From Clostridiales bacterium (GTDB lineage Bacteria; Bacillota; Clostridia; Saccharofermentanales; Saccharofermentanaceae), in the NCBI GenBank assembly GCA_017617995.1, contig JAFZVE010000048.1, forward strand, positions 17,509 to 81,508: a DNA stretch of 64,000 bases. The letters are read 5' to 3'. A program made the position numbers and the translations under genes. Under the pieces are notes generated by a model. That model was not told where the DNA came from and did no database searches. It saw only the letters and a list, made by a program, of their open reading frames with translations. This document shows, one piece after another, positions 7,568-16,444 of the stretch. Numbering within the stretch: position 1 is the first letter of the stretch; every line of letters begins with the position of its first letter.

Positions 7568-9078
7568 ACGATCTCACTTTCGCGTACGAGAGCAGTTACG
7601 ATACGATCTTCGAGCACGTTTCCTTCACGATCGACACGAGCTGGAAACTCGGATTTATCGGGCGAAACGGCAAGGGAAAGACCACGTTTCTGAACCTCCT
7701 TCTCGGAAAATACGACTATAGCGGCAGCATCAGCATGGATGTGCCGTGCGATTACTTCCCGTATAAGATATCTCCGGAGGACGGAGAAAAGACGGCGGAG
7801 GAACTGATGGATCAGTGGAAACCGGGCGTGGAGAGCTGGCGCGTGATGTGTGAGCTTTCCGAACTGGCGGTGGACATGGAACTTCTCTACCGGCCACTTC
7901 GCACACTGAGCTTCGGCGAGAAAACAAAGGTCATGCTGGCAGTGCTTTTCGCTGGGGAGAATGATTTCCTTCTGATCGATGAGCCGACGAACCATCTCGA
8001 TAAAGAAGCCAGAGAGATCGTGAAGACATATCTTTCGGGAAAGAAGGGCTTCATCCTGGTGTCGCATGACCGCGATCTTCTCGATGCGTGTGTGGACCAT
8101 GTGCTGGTCCTGCAGAAGAGTACTATCGAGGTGCAGAGCGGAAATTTCAGTACATGGTGGGACAATAAAGAACGCGCCGATGCCTTTGCACGGGCAGAGA
8201 ACGAGAAGCATCTGAAGGAGATCGGACGGCTCAAGGGCGCGATGCAGCAGAGCCAGCGCTGGGCGACCAAGAGTGAGAATACGAAGATCGGTTTCGATCC
8301 GATCAAGGAGCATGACCGCTCGAAGAATACGAGGGGATATATCGGAGCAAAGACGAAGAAGATGGAGTCTCGTGTCAAGGTCTTCGAGCAGCGTATGGAG
8401 AAAAATATCGAGGAGAAGGAAGGGCTTCTCCAGGACGTCGAGCAGATCCGCGACCTGCGTCTGTCGCCGCTTACGCACTTTCGCGACAGACTAGTGGAGA
8501 CGAGAGAACTCTCGCTTCGGTATCCGGATGCGGATGCACCCGTATTCTCGGACCTGACATTCGAGATACGAAACGGGGAACGCGTATTCCTCCAGGGCAG
8601 AAACGGATGCGGCAAGACAAGCCTCATCAAGGCGATCCTGCGGGCGGCCGGAGCTACTCATACGGAGGAATCGGATTTTCTCCTCGACGGACGTCTCGAG
8701 GTCGCACCTCATCTTCAGATCTCGTACATTAATCAGGACACATCGCACCTTCACGGAGATCTTCGGATGCATGCCTTCGAACACGGCGTGGACTATAGTC
8801 TTTTTCTCGCGGTGCTTCGCCAGCTGGCGCTCGAACAGGCGCAGTTCGACAAGAATACCGAGGAGTTCTCGGAAGGACAGAAGAAGAAAGTCCTCATCGC
8901 GACGAGCCTTCTGACACCGGCCCACCTCTATATCTGGGATGAGCCCCTCAACTATGTCGACGTATTTTCCAGGATGCAGCTCGAGAAACTGATCGAAGAA
9001 TACGCGCCTACTATGCTCATCGTAGAACATGATGTGAGATTTAGAGATAGAATGGCGACAAAAGTCATCGATATGTAA
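7549..9078 (+). CDS. Lsa-like ABC-F ribosomal protection ATPase
   Basis: A 509-residue cytosolic protein with two ABC ATPase modules and no membrane segment. Walker A motifs are GRNGKGKTT (residues 38-46) and GRNGCGKTS (about 350-358). Signatures are LSFGEK (about 119-124) and FSEGQ (about 440), and Walker B with DEPTNHLD starts at about 142. The opening (KVNDLTFAYESSYDTIFEHVS read in part) and the long inter-domain linker match the Lsa group, whose members displace lincosamides, streptogramins A and pleuromutilins from the ribosome. GAGG lies ten bases before the ATG. Resistance is inferred from family membership; chromosomal members can have weak or different specificity. Confidence 0.85.
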   Translation: MAQIKVNDLTFAYESSYDTIFEHVSFTIDTSWKLGFIGRNGKGKTTFLNLLLGKYDYSGSISMDVPCDYFPYKISPEDGEKTAEELMDQWKPGVESWRVMCELSELAVDMELLYRPLRTLSFGEKTKVMLAVLFAGENDFLLIDEPTNHLDKEAREIVKTYLSGKKGFILVSHDRDLLDACVDHVLVLQKSTIEVQSGNFSTWWDNKERADAFARAENEKHLKEIGRLKGAMQQSQRWATKSENTKIGFDPIKEHDRSKNTRGYIGAKTKKMESRVKVFEQRMEKNIEEKEGLLQDVEQIRDLRLSPLTHFRDRLVETRELSLRYPDADAPVFSDLTFEIRNGERVFLQGRNGCGKTSLIKAILRAAGATHTEESDFLLDGRLEVAPHLQISYINQDTSHLHGDLRMHAFEHGVDYSLFLAVLRQLALEQAQFDKNTEEFSEGQKKKVLIATSLLTPAHLYIWDEPLNYVDVFSRMQLEKLIEEYAPTMLIVEHDVRFRDRMATKVIDM

Positions 9079-9145
9079 GTAGAGAAGAACGGGAATCATT
9101 CGAGCCACGAGTTATTTGCCGCAGGCAAATCTTGTCTGAAGTGGC

Positions 9146-9171
9146 GAGAATGCATCCCGGGATTCTCTTTT
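9146..9171 (+). terminator. Possible intrinsic terminator after the ABC-F gene
   Basis: GAGAAT and ATTCTC arms enclose a ten-base loop containing CCCGGG and are followed by TTTT. The stem is short, so this is a moderate call. Confidence 0.4.
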
Positions 9172-9191
9172 CCATCTTCGCTTTTTTCGTG

Positions 9192-9200
9192 TGATATAAT
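9192..9200 (+). promoter_or_regulatory. Extended -10 promoter for metF
   Basis: TGATATAAT is a perfect -10 box with the TGn extension, 38 bp ahead of the metF ATG. No SAM (S-box) or other methionine riboswitch is visible in the short leader. Confidence 0.65.
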
Positions 9201-9237
9201 ATAGCCACATTTGCCCGAGGAAAGAGGAGTTTTCGTC

Positions 9238-10131
9238 ATGAAGATCATCGATATCCTGAATAAGAAGAATATGTCGCTGTCGTTCGAGGTGTTTCCGCCG
9301 AAGAAGGAAACCAGTTTCGAATCGGTGAAGGAAACGACCGAGAAGATCGCTGAGAGTAAGCCCGCTTTCATGAGCGTCACTTACGGAGCCGGCGGCGGGA
9401 CGAGCCGTTTCACACTGGATATCGCGAAGACCATCGAGGAGAAGCACGGCGTACCGACTATGGCGCATCTGACCTGTGTGTCCAGCTCAAAGTCCGTGAT
9501 CCACGATAAGATCGAAGAGATCCACAGCATGGGGATCGAGAACATCATGGCCCTGCGCGGAGACCTTACTCCCGAACTCGAGAATACGGACCGCTCGAAG
9601 TGGGACTACCGCCATGCGGTCGAACTCATCAGAGAGATCAAGGAAAGCGGCTACGATTTCTGTATCGGCGGCGCCTGCTATCCGGAGGTCCATCCCGAGA
9701 GCCCGAATCAGAGAGAAGATATCAAACACCTGAAGGAGAAGGTCGACGCCGGCGCGGATTTCCTCGTCAGCCAGATGGTATTCGACAATAACCTCTTCTA
9801 CAACTTCCTTTACAAGATCCGCGAAGCGGGCATCACCTGTCCCGTGATCCCGGGCATCATGCCGATCACGAATGCTATCCAGGTAGAAAAAGCCATCAAG
9901 CTCAGCGGTTCTTTCATGCCCCAGAGATTTAAAGCGATCGTTGACTATTTCGGTCAGGATCCGGACTCCATGAAGCAGGCCGGAATTGCTTATGCGACAG
10001 ATCAAATCATAGATTTATACGCCAACGGCGTGACAAATGTGCACGTATACTCCATGAATAAGCCCGACGTGGCGGAAGCCATCATGCACAACCTCTCGAA
10101 CATCCTCTGGAAGGATTACGGCGTGAAATAA
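9238..10131 (+). CDS. metF: 5,10-methylenetetrahydrofolate reductase
   Basis: A 297-residue flavoprotein of normal length for MetF. It reduces 5,10-methylene-THF to 5-methyl-THF, the methyl donor for methionine synthase. The N-terminal SFEVFPPKKE holds the catalytic Glu, followed by TYGAGGG, and MALRGD and SQMVFDN are family motifs of the TIM barrel. ATG 9238 with AGAGGAG upstream is preferred over a TTG at 9211. The stop is one base before the start of the MetH reactivation-domain gene, so the two are co-transcribed and probably translationally coupled. This fits a one-carbon pathway in which metH at 18.5 kb is the partner. Confidence 0.93.
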   Translation: MKIIDILNKKNMSLSFEVFPPKKETSFESVKETTEKIAESKPAFMSVTYGAGGGTSRFTLDIAKTIEEKHGVPTMAHLTCVSSSKSVIHDKIEEIHSMGIENIMALRGDLTPELENTDRSKWDYRHAVELIREIKESGYDFCIGGACYPEVHPESPNQREDIKHLKEKVDAGADFLVSQMVFDNNLFYNFLYKIREAGITCPVIPGIMPITNAIQVEKAIKLSGSFMPQRFKAIVDYFGQDPDSMKQAGIAYATDQIIDLYANGVTNVHVYSMNKPDVAEAIMHNLSNILWKDYGVK

Positions 10132-10132
10132 T

Positions 10133-10807
10133 ATGGATAACCGGAAGTTGATCGCAGAAGCGCTCGCATCGGAAACGCAGACGATCCCGCAGTATCTCGA
10201 ATACGAGACTCCATCTCTGAACGTGACGGAGTGGCTGCGTTATTCCTGTATCCCGATTTACGAGCAGGAAAACGCCGCGAAAGATCCGGAACTGGCCGCC
10301 TCGATGGAGAAGGCTCTTTCCCTTATTTCCGGCGTACTATCATTCCGTGTCGGATTCGTAGTCATTCCACTTCGATGGGATGAGGAAGGCTTTCCGATCC
10401 TGCCTTTCCCGCAGAAGTCCGAGAAACTGCGCAATAACCTTCGGGGCTGCGATCAGGCAGTGCTTTTTGCGGCGACGATCGGATCGGGCATCGACAGACT
10501 GATCCGAAGATATGAGAAAGCCGATCCGAAGCTGGGACTTCTTCTTCAGGGCATTGGAGCCGAAAGGGTAGAGTCACTGTGCGATGCATTTAACCTGGAT
10601 GTGACGGAAATGAGTGAAACTGAAGGAGGTTCGACTCGCCTGCGATATTCGCCGGGCTACGGCGATCTTTCGATCGAGGTGCAAAAGGCATTCCTGCCGC
10701 TTCTCGATGCGGAAAGAAGGCTCGGCATCACGCTCTCCGATTCGTGCCTGATGGCGCCGAGTAAGAGCGTCACGGCCATCATAGGCATTTGTAATTCGAA
10801 AGAATAA
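10133..10807 (+). CDS. Stand-alone MetH reactivation (SAM-binding) domain protein
   Basis: A 224-residue protein resembling the C-terminal activation domain of cobalamin-dependent methionine synthase. The motif RYSPGYGDLSIEVQ and the following GITLSDSCLMAPSKSVTAIIGI are the SAM-binding signature. In E. coli this domain is fused to MetH and restores the oxidised cobalamin by reductive methylation with SAM. Here the MetH at 18.5 kb stops after its B12 domain, so this separate protein very likely supplies the missing function. It begins one base after metF ends. Confidence 0.85.
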   Translation: MDNRKLIAEALASETQTIPQYLEYETPSLNVTEWLRYSCIPIYEQENAAKDPELAASMEKALSLISGVLSFRVGFVVIPLRWDEEGFPILPFPQKSEKLRNNLRGCDQAVLFAATIGSGIDRLIRRYEKADPKLGLLLQGIGAERVESLCDAFNLDVTEMSETEGGSTRLRYSPGYGDLSIEVQKAFLPLLDAERRLGITLSDSCLMAPSKSVTAIIGICNSKE

Positions 10808-10876
10808 GCAAGTGAGATGCTGTTTTGCCTGTAGTTCCTCCTTCTCAGTTAGCCGCACAGAATGAAAACGTCAGTA

Positions 10877-10885
10877 TGCTATAAT
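10877..10885 (+). promoter_or_regulatory. Extended -10 promoter for the polysaccharide genes
   Basis: TGCTATAAT, a perfect extended -10 box, lies 38 bp before the ATG at 10923. Confidence 0.6.
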
Positions 10886-10922
10886 AGTCGTAGTCTAAAC
10901 GAAGCGTTATCATTGAAAGAGT

Positions 10923-12182
10923 ATGTCGGAGAAGATGATGAATCAAGTGAATCCTCAACCGCGACACGTATTTATTATCGGAGCAAAGTCTATCGGTCAA
11001 TATGGCGGATACGAGACTTTTGTGGATAAACTTACCGAACAACATCAGCATAATCCAAGGATTCAGTACCATGTGGCATGCAAGGCGAATGGCGATGGCT
11101 ACATGGACGAGTCAAAACTTCAAGATATACAGCATCTAAAAAAGGATGCAAGCGGTCGTGTAACGGAGTTCATGTATCATGGCGCGCACGTTTTTAAAAT
11201 TCCGTGTCTGAAAATCGGACCTGCTGTAGCGATCTATTATGATAATGCTGCGGTAAAATACTGTATCCACTACTGTCAGGAGAATAATATTGAGAACCCG
11301 ATTTTCTATATTCTTGCTTGTCGAATCGGAATAAGGATTAAGGGGCTCAAGAAAAGAATAAAAAAAACCGGTGGAGCTTATTTTGTCAATCCTGACGGAC
11401 ATGAGTGGATGAGGTCAAAATGGTCGCTTCCAGTCCGTATGTACTGGAAATGGTCAGAGAAGAGAATGACGCAAGAAGCGGATCTGGTCATCTGTGACTC
11501 GATGAACATTGAGACGTATATTCGAAATGAATACAACGTGAAGAATACTGTTTTTATTGCTTACGGAGCAGATGTCAGTGAGTCTGTTTTACCTGACAAC
11601 GACCCGGATTACACCGCATGGCTGAATGAGAAGAAGGTCCGAAAAAACAACTACTATCTGATTGTAGGCCGCTTTGTTCCAGAGAATAATTATGAGACGA
11701 TGATTCGCGAGTATATGCACTCTCACACCAACAGAGATTTAGTCATTATAACAAATGAGAAAGGCAAGTTTTTGAAGGAACTCGAAACTAAACTGCATTT
11801 TTCTGGAGATGCCCGCATCAAGTTTGTTGGTACAGTATATAACAGTGAGCTTCTAAAGAAGATTCGGGAAAACGCGTATGGATATCTTCACGGACACGAA
11901 GTGGGAGGTACAAATCCCAGTCTGCTTGAGGCACTAAGCAGCACAAAGCTAAATCTGCTATTGGATGTCGGATTTAATAGAGAGGTTGGAAAAGACGCGG
12001 CATTCTATTGGAGTAAAGAAGAAGGGGGACTTGCAGCCTTGATCGATCAGACTGATAGATTGAGTGCCGATGAACTTGAGATGTGCGGCGAGAAAGCCAA
12101 GCAACGTATCCTTCAGGAATATAATTGGAGTATCATTGGAGACAAATACAAAGATACTTTCTTATCTGAAGCATTTAGCTAA
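10923..12182 (+). CDS. DUF1972-type glycosyltransferase (Cps2T-like rhamnosyltransferase)
   Basis: A 419-residue GT-B enzyme of the GT4 kind. The N-terminal IIGAKSIGQYGGYETFVDKL is the DUF1972 signature of capsule rhamnosyltransferases such as pneumococcal Cps2T. The C-terminal half carries YLIVGRFVPENNYE and HGHEVGGTNPSLLEAL, the sugar-nucleotide-binding part. It is expected to add a sugar, often rhamnose, to a lipid-linked repeat unit on the cytoplasmic face. Three nearby in-frame ATGs exist (10923, 10935, 10938); GGAG precedes the later two, so the start could be four or five codons shorter. The gene is visibly more AT-rich than metF before it. The flippase gene starts 13 bp downstream. 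Confidence 0.82.
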   Translation: MSEKMMNQVNPQPRHVFIIGAKSIGQYGGYETFVDKLTEQHQHNPRIQYHVACKANGDGYMDESKLQDIQHLKKDASGRVTEFMYHGAHVFKIPCLKIGPAVAIYYDNAAVKYCIHYCQENNIENPIFYILACRIGIRIKGLKKRIKKTGGAYFVNPDGHEWMRSKWSLPVRMYWKWSEKRMTQEADLVICDSMNIETYIRNEYNVKNTVFIAYGADVSESVLPDNDPDYTAWLNEKKVRKNNYYLIVGRFVPENNYETMIREYMHSHTNRDLVIITNEKGKFLKELETKLHFSGDARIKFVGTVYNSELLKKIRENAYGYLHGHEVGGTNPSLLEALSSTKLNLLLDVGFNREVGKDAAFYWSKEEGGLAALIDQTDRLSADELEMCGEKAKQRILQEYNWSIIGDKYKDTFLSEAFS

Positions 12183-12195
12183 GGGTAGGTGTACA

Positions 12196-13677
12196 GTGAA
12201 TAGATTACTTCGAAAGTATAGAAGTCTTTCACCGGCTATAAAGGCATCTTTGTGGTTTGTCGTATGTAGCGCTCTGCAGAAAGCAGCGCTGATACTCACC
12301 ACCCCGATTTACGCGCGACTTCTGACACAAACGCAATTTGGCGAGTATAAAGTATTTCAGTCATGGGTAGAAGTAACGCTCATTTTAACGACTCTGGACA
12401 TATTTTATAGCGGATATAATGTTGGATTGGAGAAGTATAGAGAAGATAGGAAAATGTATACATCTGCTATGCACGGCCTGTCTATTGCTTTAACCAGTTT
12501 TTGGTGTCTGATCGGTATGCCTTTTGCAGAGTATATGGGACCGCTGATGAGGATTTCTCCAACGCAGTTCCGATTGCTTCTTGTCTATATGTATGTATTT
12601 CCTATATACCAGTTCTGGTCTTCCAGAAAGAAATATGAGTACCAGTATAAAATGCTGGTGGTTGTTACAGGCATGACAACACTTCTGTCAATTGCATTTG
12701 GAACAGTCGCTGCAATTATATCGGAGAATAAGAGCGACTGGTTGATATTTGTTCGCGTTGCAGTTGAAGGTGTGATTGCGATCCCACTTCTGGTCACAAG
12801 TGTTCGAGGAATAAAGAGCCTATACAATAAGTTCTACTGGAAAAATGCACTAAAGTTTAATATCCCGTTGATGCCGCATTACCTGTCAGCCATGATCTTG
12901 AATCATTCGGATGTTCTGATGATCGATATCATTTGCGGGAAAGCCTATGCCGGTATGTATAGTTTGGTATATTCTATAGCAATTGTGATCACAGTTGTCC
13001 AAAATGCTGTGAGTAGTGCGATCGTTCCCTGGATGTATAAGAAACTCCGAACACAAGATTTCAAAGGAATGAGAAAAATAACGACAGGAGTCATCGGAGC
13101 GATGGCATTACTGAACATATCCCTGATACTCCTTGCGCCTGAAGCAGTAGCTGTTATGGGGCCGCCTGAATATGCGGAAGCAGTGTATATCGTTCCGCCT
13201 ATCGCTTTCGGAGTATTCCTGACAATGATTTATACACTGTTTTCGCATGTGGAGTTTTTCTACCATAATAACAGATTTGCTGCGACGGCATCCTTTATCG
13301 CTGCTCTTTCAAATATAGTACTGAATTACATTTTCCTGGGTAAATTCGGATATATGGCTGCAGGATATACTACGTTCATTTCCTATTTCCTGCTGATGAT
13401 CCTGCACTGGCGTGGTCTGATAAGATGTACGCGCAAGAACGATGCTTCCTGGCGTGATGTTTTTGATGCAAAGAATATCTCTTTGATGATCGGTGGATTT
13501 GCTGTATGCGCTTTTGCGATCATGGAGACATACCGCTTCAATTTGCTTCGGTATGGGCTGATGCTTAGTATCCTTGCTTTGATTGTAGTAAATAGGAAAA
13601 GAATCTCTTTGTTCGTAAATCAATTTACTCATACGGATGAACGAACGGATGAGACTTCGACTGTTCGTCCCAAGTAA
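12196..13677 (+). CDS. Polysaccharide flippase (Wzx/MOP family)
   Basis: A 493-residue integral membrane protein with about 12-14 hydrophobic helices. The start region (IKASLWFVVCSALQKAALIL, TTPIYARLLTQTQFGEYKVF) is characteristic of oligosaccharide flippases, which move lipid-linked repeat units across the membrane. GTG 12196 is chosen because it follows GGGTAGG and the preceding glycosyltransferase stop by 13 bp; the longer frame from 12064 would overlap that gene. The protein ends in a short polar tail. It converges with the sugar transferase gene, 12 bp apart, without an evident terminator. Confidence 0.85.
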   Translation: MNRLLRKYRSLSPAIKASLWFVVCSALQKAALILTTPIYARLLTQTQFGEYKVFQSWVEVTLILTTLDIFYSGYNVGLEKYREDRKMYTSAMHGLSIALTSFWCLIGMPFAEYMGPLMRISPTQFRLLLVYMYVFPIYQFWSSRKKYEYQYKMLVVVTGMTTLLSIAFGTVAAIISENKSDWLIFVRVAVEGVIAIPLLVTSVRGIKSLYNKFYWKNALKFNIPLMPHYLSAMILNHSDVLMIDIICGKAYAGMYSLVYSIAIVITVVQNAVSSAIVPWMYKKLRTQDFKGMRKITTGVIGAMALLNISLILLAPEAVAVMGPPEYAEAVYIVPPIAFGVFLTMIYTLFSHVEFFYHNNRFAATASFIAALSNIVLNYIFLGKFGYMAAGYTTFISYFLLMILHWRGLIRCTRKNDASWRDVFDAKNISLMIGGFAVCAFAIMETYRFNLLRYGLMLSILALIVVNRKRISLFVNQFTHTDERTDETSTVRPK

Positions 13678-13689
13678 GATCACAGTTCT

Positions 13690-15060
13690 TTACATGGAGC
13701 CTTTTCTAGTAAAGATTACGGCAATTGTTCGAAGCAAAATACGCATGTCTTCTCGGAGAGAAAAGTGGCGGATATACTCTCGATCAAGCTTTACGACCTG
13801 TTCAAAATCCGTAATATCTGATCTGCCGGAAATCTGCCATAGTCCGGTGATGCCCGGCTTGATTGACAAACGGCTTGCGTGATAAAGCGAATACTTCTCG
13901 AACTCGTCAAGCGTGGGTGGACGAGTGCCGACGAGACTCATATCTCCTTTCAGGACATTCCAAAACTGGGGCAGTTCATCTATACTGCTTTTTCTCAGAA
14001 AATGACCGATCGGGATGATTCTGGGATCGTTGTCCATCTTAAACATGAGTCCCTGCATCTTATTCTGTTCCATTAGTTCTGCTTTGCGCTTTTCGGCATC
14101 CGGATACATGGAACGGAATTTGTAAAAATCAAATATCCGGCCGTTTCTACCAACTCGTTTCTGTTTGAAGATTACATGTCCGGGGCTTTGGATGAAAATG
14201 ATCGGAGCGACAATAAGAAAAACTACTGCGGTGAATACCAGTCCGATAACGCTTATGATAATGTCCATTGTTCGTTTGATAAACCGCTGACGGATGTTCA
14301 TTGGATTGATGCCGGCAGTGATCACAGTTCGGTCGTTAATGTTCTCAACTGTTGAGTTGGGCATGTTTTCCAGGTATTCACCCATGTCGAGATGAATGAT
14401 AATTCCCATATCGATTAGCTTTTCGATTACGTCATTTCGCACATCACTTTCCGGGATGCTGATAAAGGCTTCGTCAACAACATGCTCTTTAATATATTCC
14501 TCATACTCATCAGGTTTTACAGTTCCGGCAAGCTGATAGCCGCTGTAAGCACGTGGAGCCAGAATCTCGTTCAGGCTGTCTGACTGTTCGTGATTGGTAA
14601 TAATCAGAATTCTTCTTCCCGAAGAGATCTTTTCCGTAGCGCTATGGAGAAGATGCTTTTTGCGCAGCACTCTCAAGACAAAGCAGAAGAGAGTATTAAG
14701 GACAAACGTGCTGAGAAGAATGAGACGGGAATAGGTAGCAGAAGTTTTAAGAAAGAACAGCACCATGAGAAGAATAACGAGTACTTTGCTGTTGTGCCAT
14801 ATAAGATTCCGTGCTTCCGCGAAACTGTCTCTGCGAAGAATACCTGAATATTCTGCACCTGCAAGCGCAATGAAGAGGTGAGAGAAAAGCACCAAAATGA
14901 TAATGAGCCGGTATGCTCCGTTGTACGAGTCAAGAGAAACAAATCCTCCCGTTCGGATATAATGGTATCCACAGAAAGATAGCACAAACGCTAAGCTCAG
15001 ACAAAGAATATCGATAATTATGAAATCCAAGTGTTTAAGCAGGCTGTTGTTCGTTCTCAT
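13690..15060 (-). CDS. Priming polyprenyl-phosphate sugar phosphotransferase (WbaP/CpsE-like)
   Basis: A 456-residue protein with N-terminal membrane helices, a central nucleotide-binding-like segment and a C-terminal bacterial sugar transferase domain from about residue 265. Key motifs are KRTMDIIISVIGL, the membrane-reentrant start; KQKRVGRNGRIFDFYKFRSM; and DELPQFWNVLKGDMSLVGTRPP, the catalytic Asp-Glu and phosphate-binding region. It places the first sugar-1-phosphate on undecaprenyl phosphate. Its start overlaps the end of the polymerase gene by 26 bp, so the two form a minus-strand operon. Confidence 0.9.
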   Translation of the reverse strand: MRTNNSLLKHLDFIIIDILCLSLAFVLSFCGYHYIRTGGFVSLDSYNGAYRLIIILVLFSHLFIALAGAEYSGILRRDSFAEARNLIWHNSKVLVILLMVLFFLKTSATYSRLILLSTFVLNTLFCFVLRVLRKKHLLHSATEKISSGRRILIITNHEQSDSLNEILAPRAYSGYQLAGTVKPDEYEEYIKEHVVDEAFISIPESDVRNDVIEKLIDMGIIIHLDMGEYLENMPNSTVENINDRTVITAGINPMNIRQRFIKRTMDIIISVIGLVFTAVVFLIVAPIIFIQSPGHVIFKQKRVGRNGRIFDFYKFRSMYPDAEKRKAELMEQNKMQGLMFKMDNDPRIIPIGHFLRKSSIDELPQFWNVLKGDMSLVGTRPPTLDEFEKYSLYHASRLSIKPGITGLWQISGRSDITDFEQVVKLDREYIRHFSLREDMRILLRTIAVIFTRKGSM

Positions 15061-16258
15061 TAGATATGCCTTCTTTACTATTTAGATCGGACTTTTTGCC
15101 GGCAAAGAGAGTTCCACAGTTCGCAAACAGTAGAAGCCCAAGCGGGTTATTATCGATCTCTATCATATGTTGTGCAATCATGCAGTTTAGTGCGATCATC
15201 GTAATGATATACATAACGACGATATGATTCTTGTGCTTTTTAGCCATCAGTACATATATCAAGATAACTACGAGGACAGCCAACAGTCCCTCTCTGAATA
15301 GAATATGCAAATATGAGCAATCTACAAAGTTATATATATCCGGAGAATCGTATCCTCCATGATAAATGATTGGTTGACCTAACAATCGAATTCCGAATTC
15401 GGAAAAACCATTGTGACCAAGGCGCAAACGATTGGTCAGTATGCGGTCCAGTACTCTTGTAAATGAGTTGTCAGGTGAGTACATAAGAGTAAGGATAAGC
15501 ATTCCAAGCGCGGTGACCGGAACGGAGATGATTCCGATCTTTGGCCAGGCGGAAAACCAAATCTTTGCAAAACGTTTTTCCTTATGCTTTGATACATAAA
15601 GATGAATTGCGAAGATTGTCAAGGTCAGGAGCATACATGCAAAATCAAGTTTTGCAAATGTCGGAATGAATACAGCTATTGAGATACCAAGCATAATGAC
15701 CAGGTGAAACCATTTAATTGCCTGGTGGTAAATAAGAAGAACCGTAAGCATCAAAAAGAAGATTCTGGCAGCATAGTCTGTGCAGTAAAAATTCCCCATT
15801 GCGTAGCGGGTACGCCCGTATTGGGTAACTGTCCAATTTGGAATCACACCTGCCCATGCAAGTGCTGTTGTAAATAATACTATTGTCAGGGATGCGATTA
15901 CATATACTTTCAGTATGCGTTTTAAGTCTATACCTATAGAGCCGAAGCACAGAGCGAAGAGGATTGCCAGATCCCACTCTTCCACAATGAAGTTTGCGTG
16001 ACAGAAAAGAAGTATGAGAAGAAGAACCACAAGCATATTTGTATACTTCTCTTTGTATTTGTCCACCAGGAGCACTTTTAAAACAATAGTCGCATAGGCC
16101 AGAATAATAACTATGTAGTCCAATGAGGCGTACCAGATAGTTCTGACGAAGGAGAACGAAGTCATAGTCAGAATCTGGACTATTACAAGCGGAATAAAAG
16201 CAGAAAAGAACATGATGCTTCCTAAATCATGTCCTTTGCTCCGGATACCTTCCCCCAT
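15035..16258 (-). CDS. Polysaccharide polymerase (Wzy-like membrane protein)
   Basis: A 407-residue protein with 10-12 hydrophobic helices and one larger extracytoplasmic loop near residues 260-310 (RILTNRLRLGHNGFSEFG), the layout of O-antigen and capsule polymerases. Sequence motifs in this family are weak, so the call rests on topology, the loop and the flippase and priming-transferase neighbours. GGGAGGAG lies eight bases before the ATG on the minus strand. The gene leads the minus-strand operon with the priming transferase. Confidence 0.75.
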   Translation of the reverse strand: MGEGIRSKGHDLGSIMFFSAFIPLVIVQILTMTSFSFVRTIWYASLDYIVIILAYATIVLKVLLVDKYKEKYTNMLVVLLLILLFCHANFIVEEWDLAILFALCFGSIGIDLKRILKVYVIASLTIVLFTTALAWAGVIPNWTVTQYGRTRYAMGNFYCTDYAARIFFLMLTVLLIYHQAIKWFHLVIMLGISIAVFIPTFAKLDFACMLLTLTIFAIHLYVSKHKEKRFAKIWFSAWPKIGIISVPVTALGMLILTLMYSPDNSFTRVLDRILTNRLRLGHNGFSEFGIRLLGQPIIYHGGYDSPDIYNFVDCSYLHILFREGLLAVLVVILIYVLMAKKHKNHIVVMYIITMIALNCMIAQHMIEIDNNPLGLLLFANCGTLFAGKKSDLNSKEGISNENEQQPA

Positions 16259-16334
16259 AGCTTGTGCTCCTCCCTGTTATACAACTCGGTTCCTATGATT
16301 GATTCATAGAGTTATGCGAGAACTGCTATAAATC

Positions 16335-16364
16335 ATCATATCATAATATATTTAAGATAGCCAA
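16335..16364 (-). promoter_or_regulatory. Promoter of the polymerase/priming-transferase operon with overlapping inverted repeat
   Basis: On the minus strand TTGGCT and TATGAT (with TGA extension) are 18 bp apart. The -35 box lies inside a perfect inverted repeat, GATAGCC and GGCTATC with six bases between (16356-16375), which may be a repressor site. Confidence 0.5.
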
Positions 16365-16392
16365 TGACGGCTATCTCAGGAATAGAAAGATA

Positions 16393-16424
16393 AAAAGGAG
16401 CGCATCCCCGGATACGCTCCTTTT
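16393..16424 (-). terminator. Intrinsic terminator of the solute-binding protein gene
   Basis: AAAAGGAGCG and CGCTCCTTTT form a ten-pair stem with further ATCC/GGAT pairing inside. Read on the minus strand it ends in a T-rich run, 21 bp after the solute-binding protein stop. Confidence 0.8.
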
Positions 16425-16444
16425 CTTTTTATGCTGTTCTCGTG

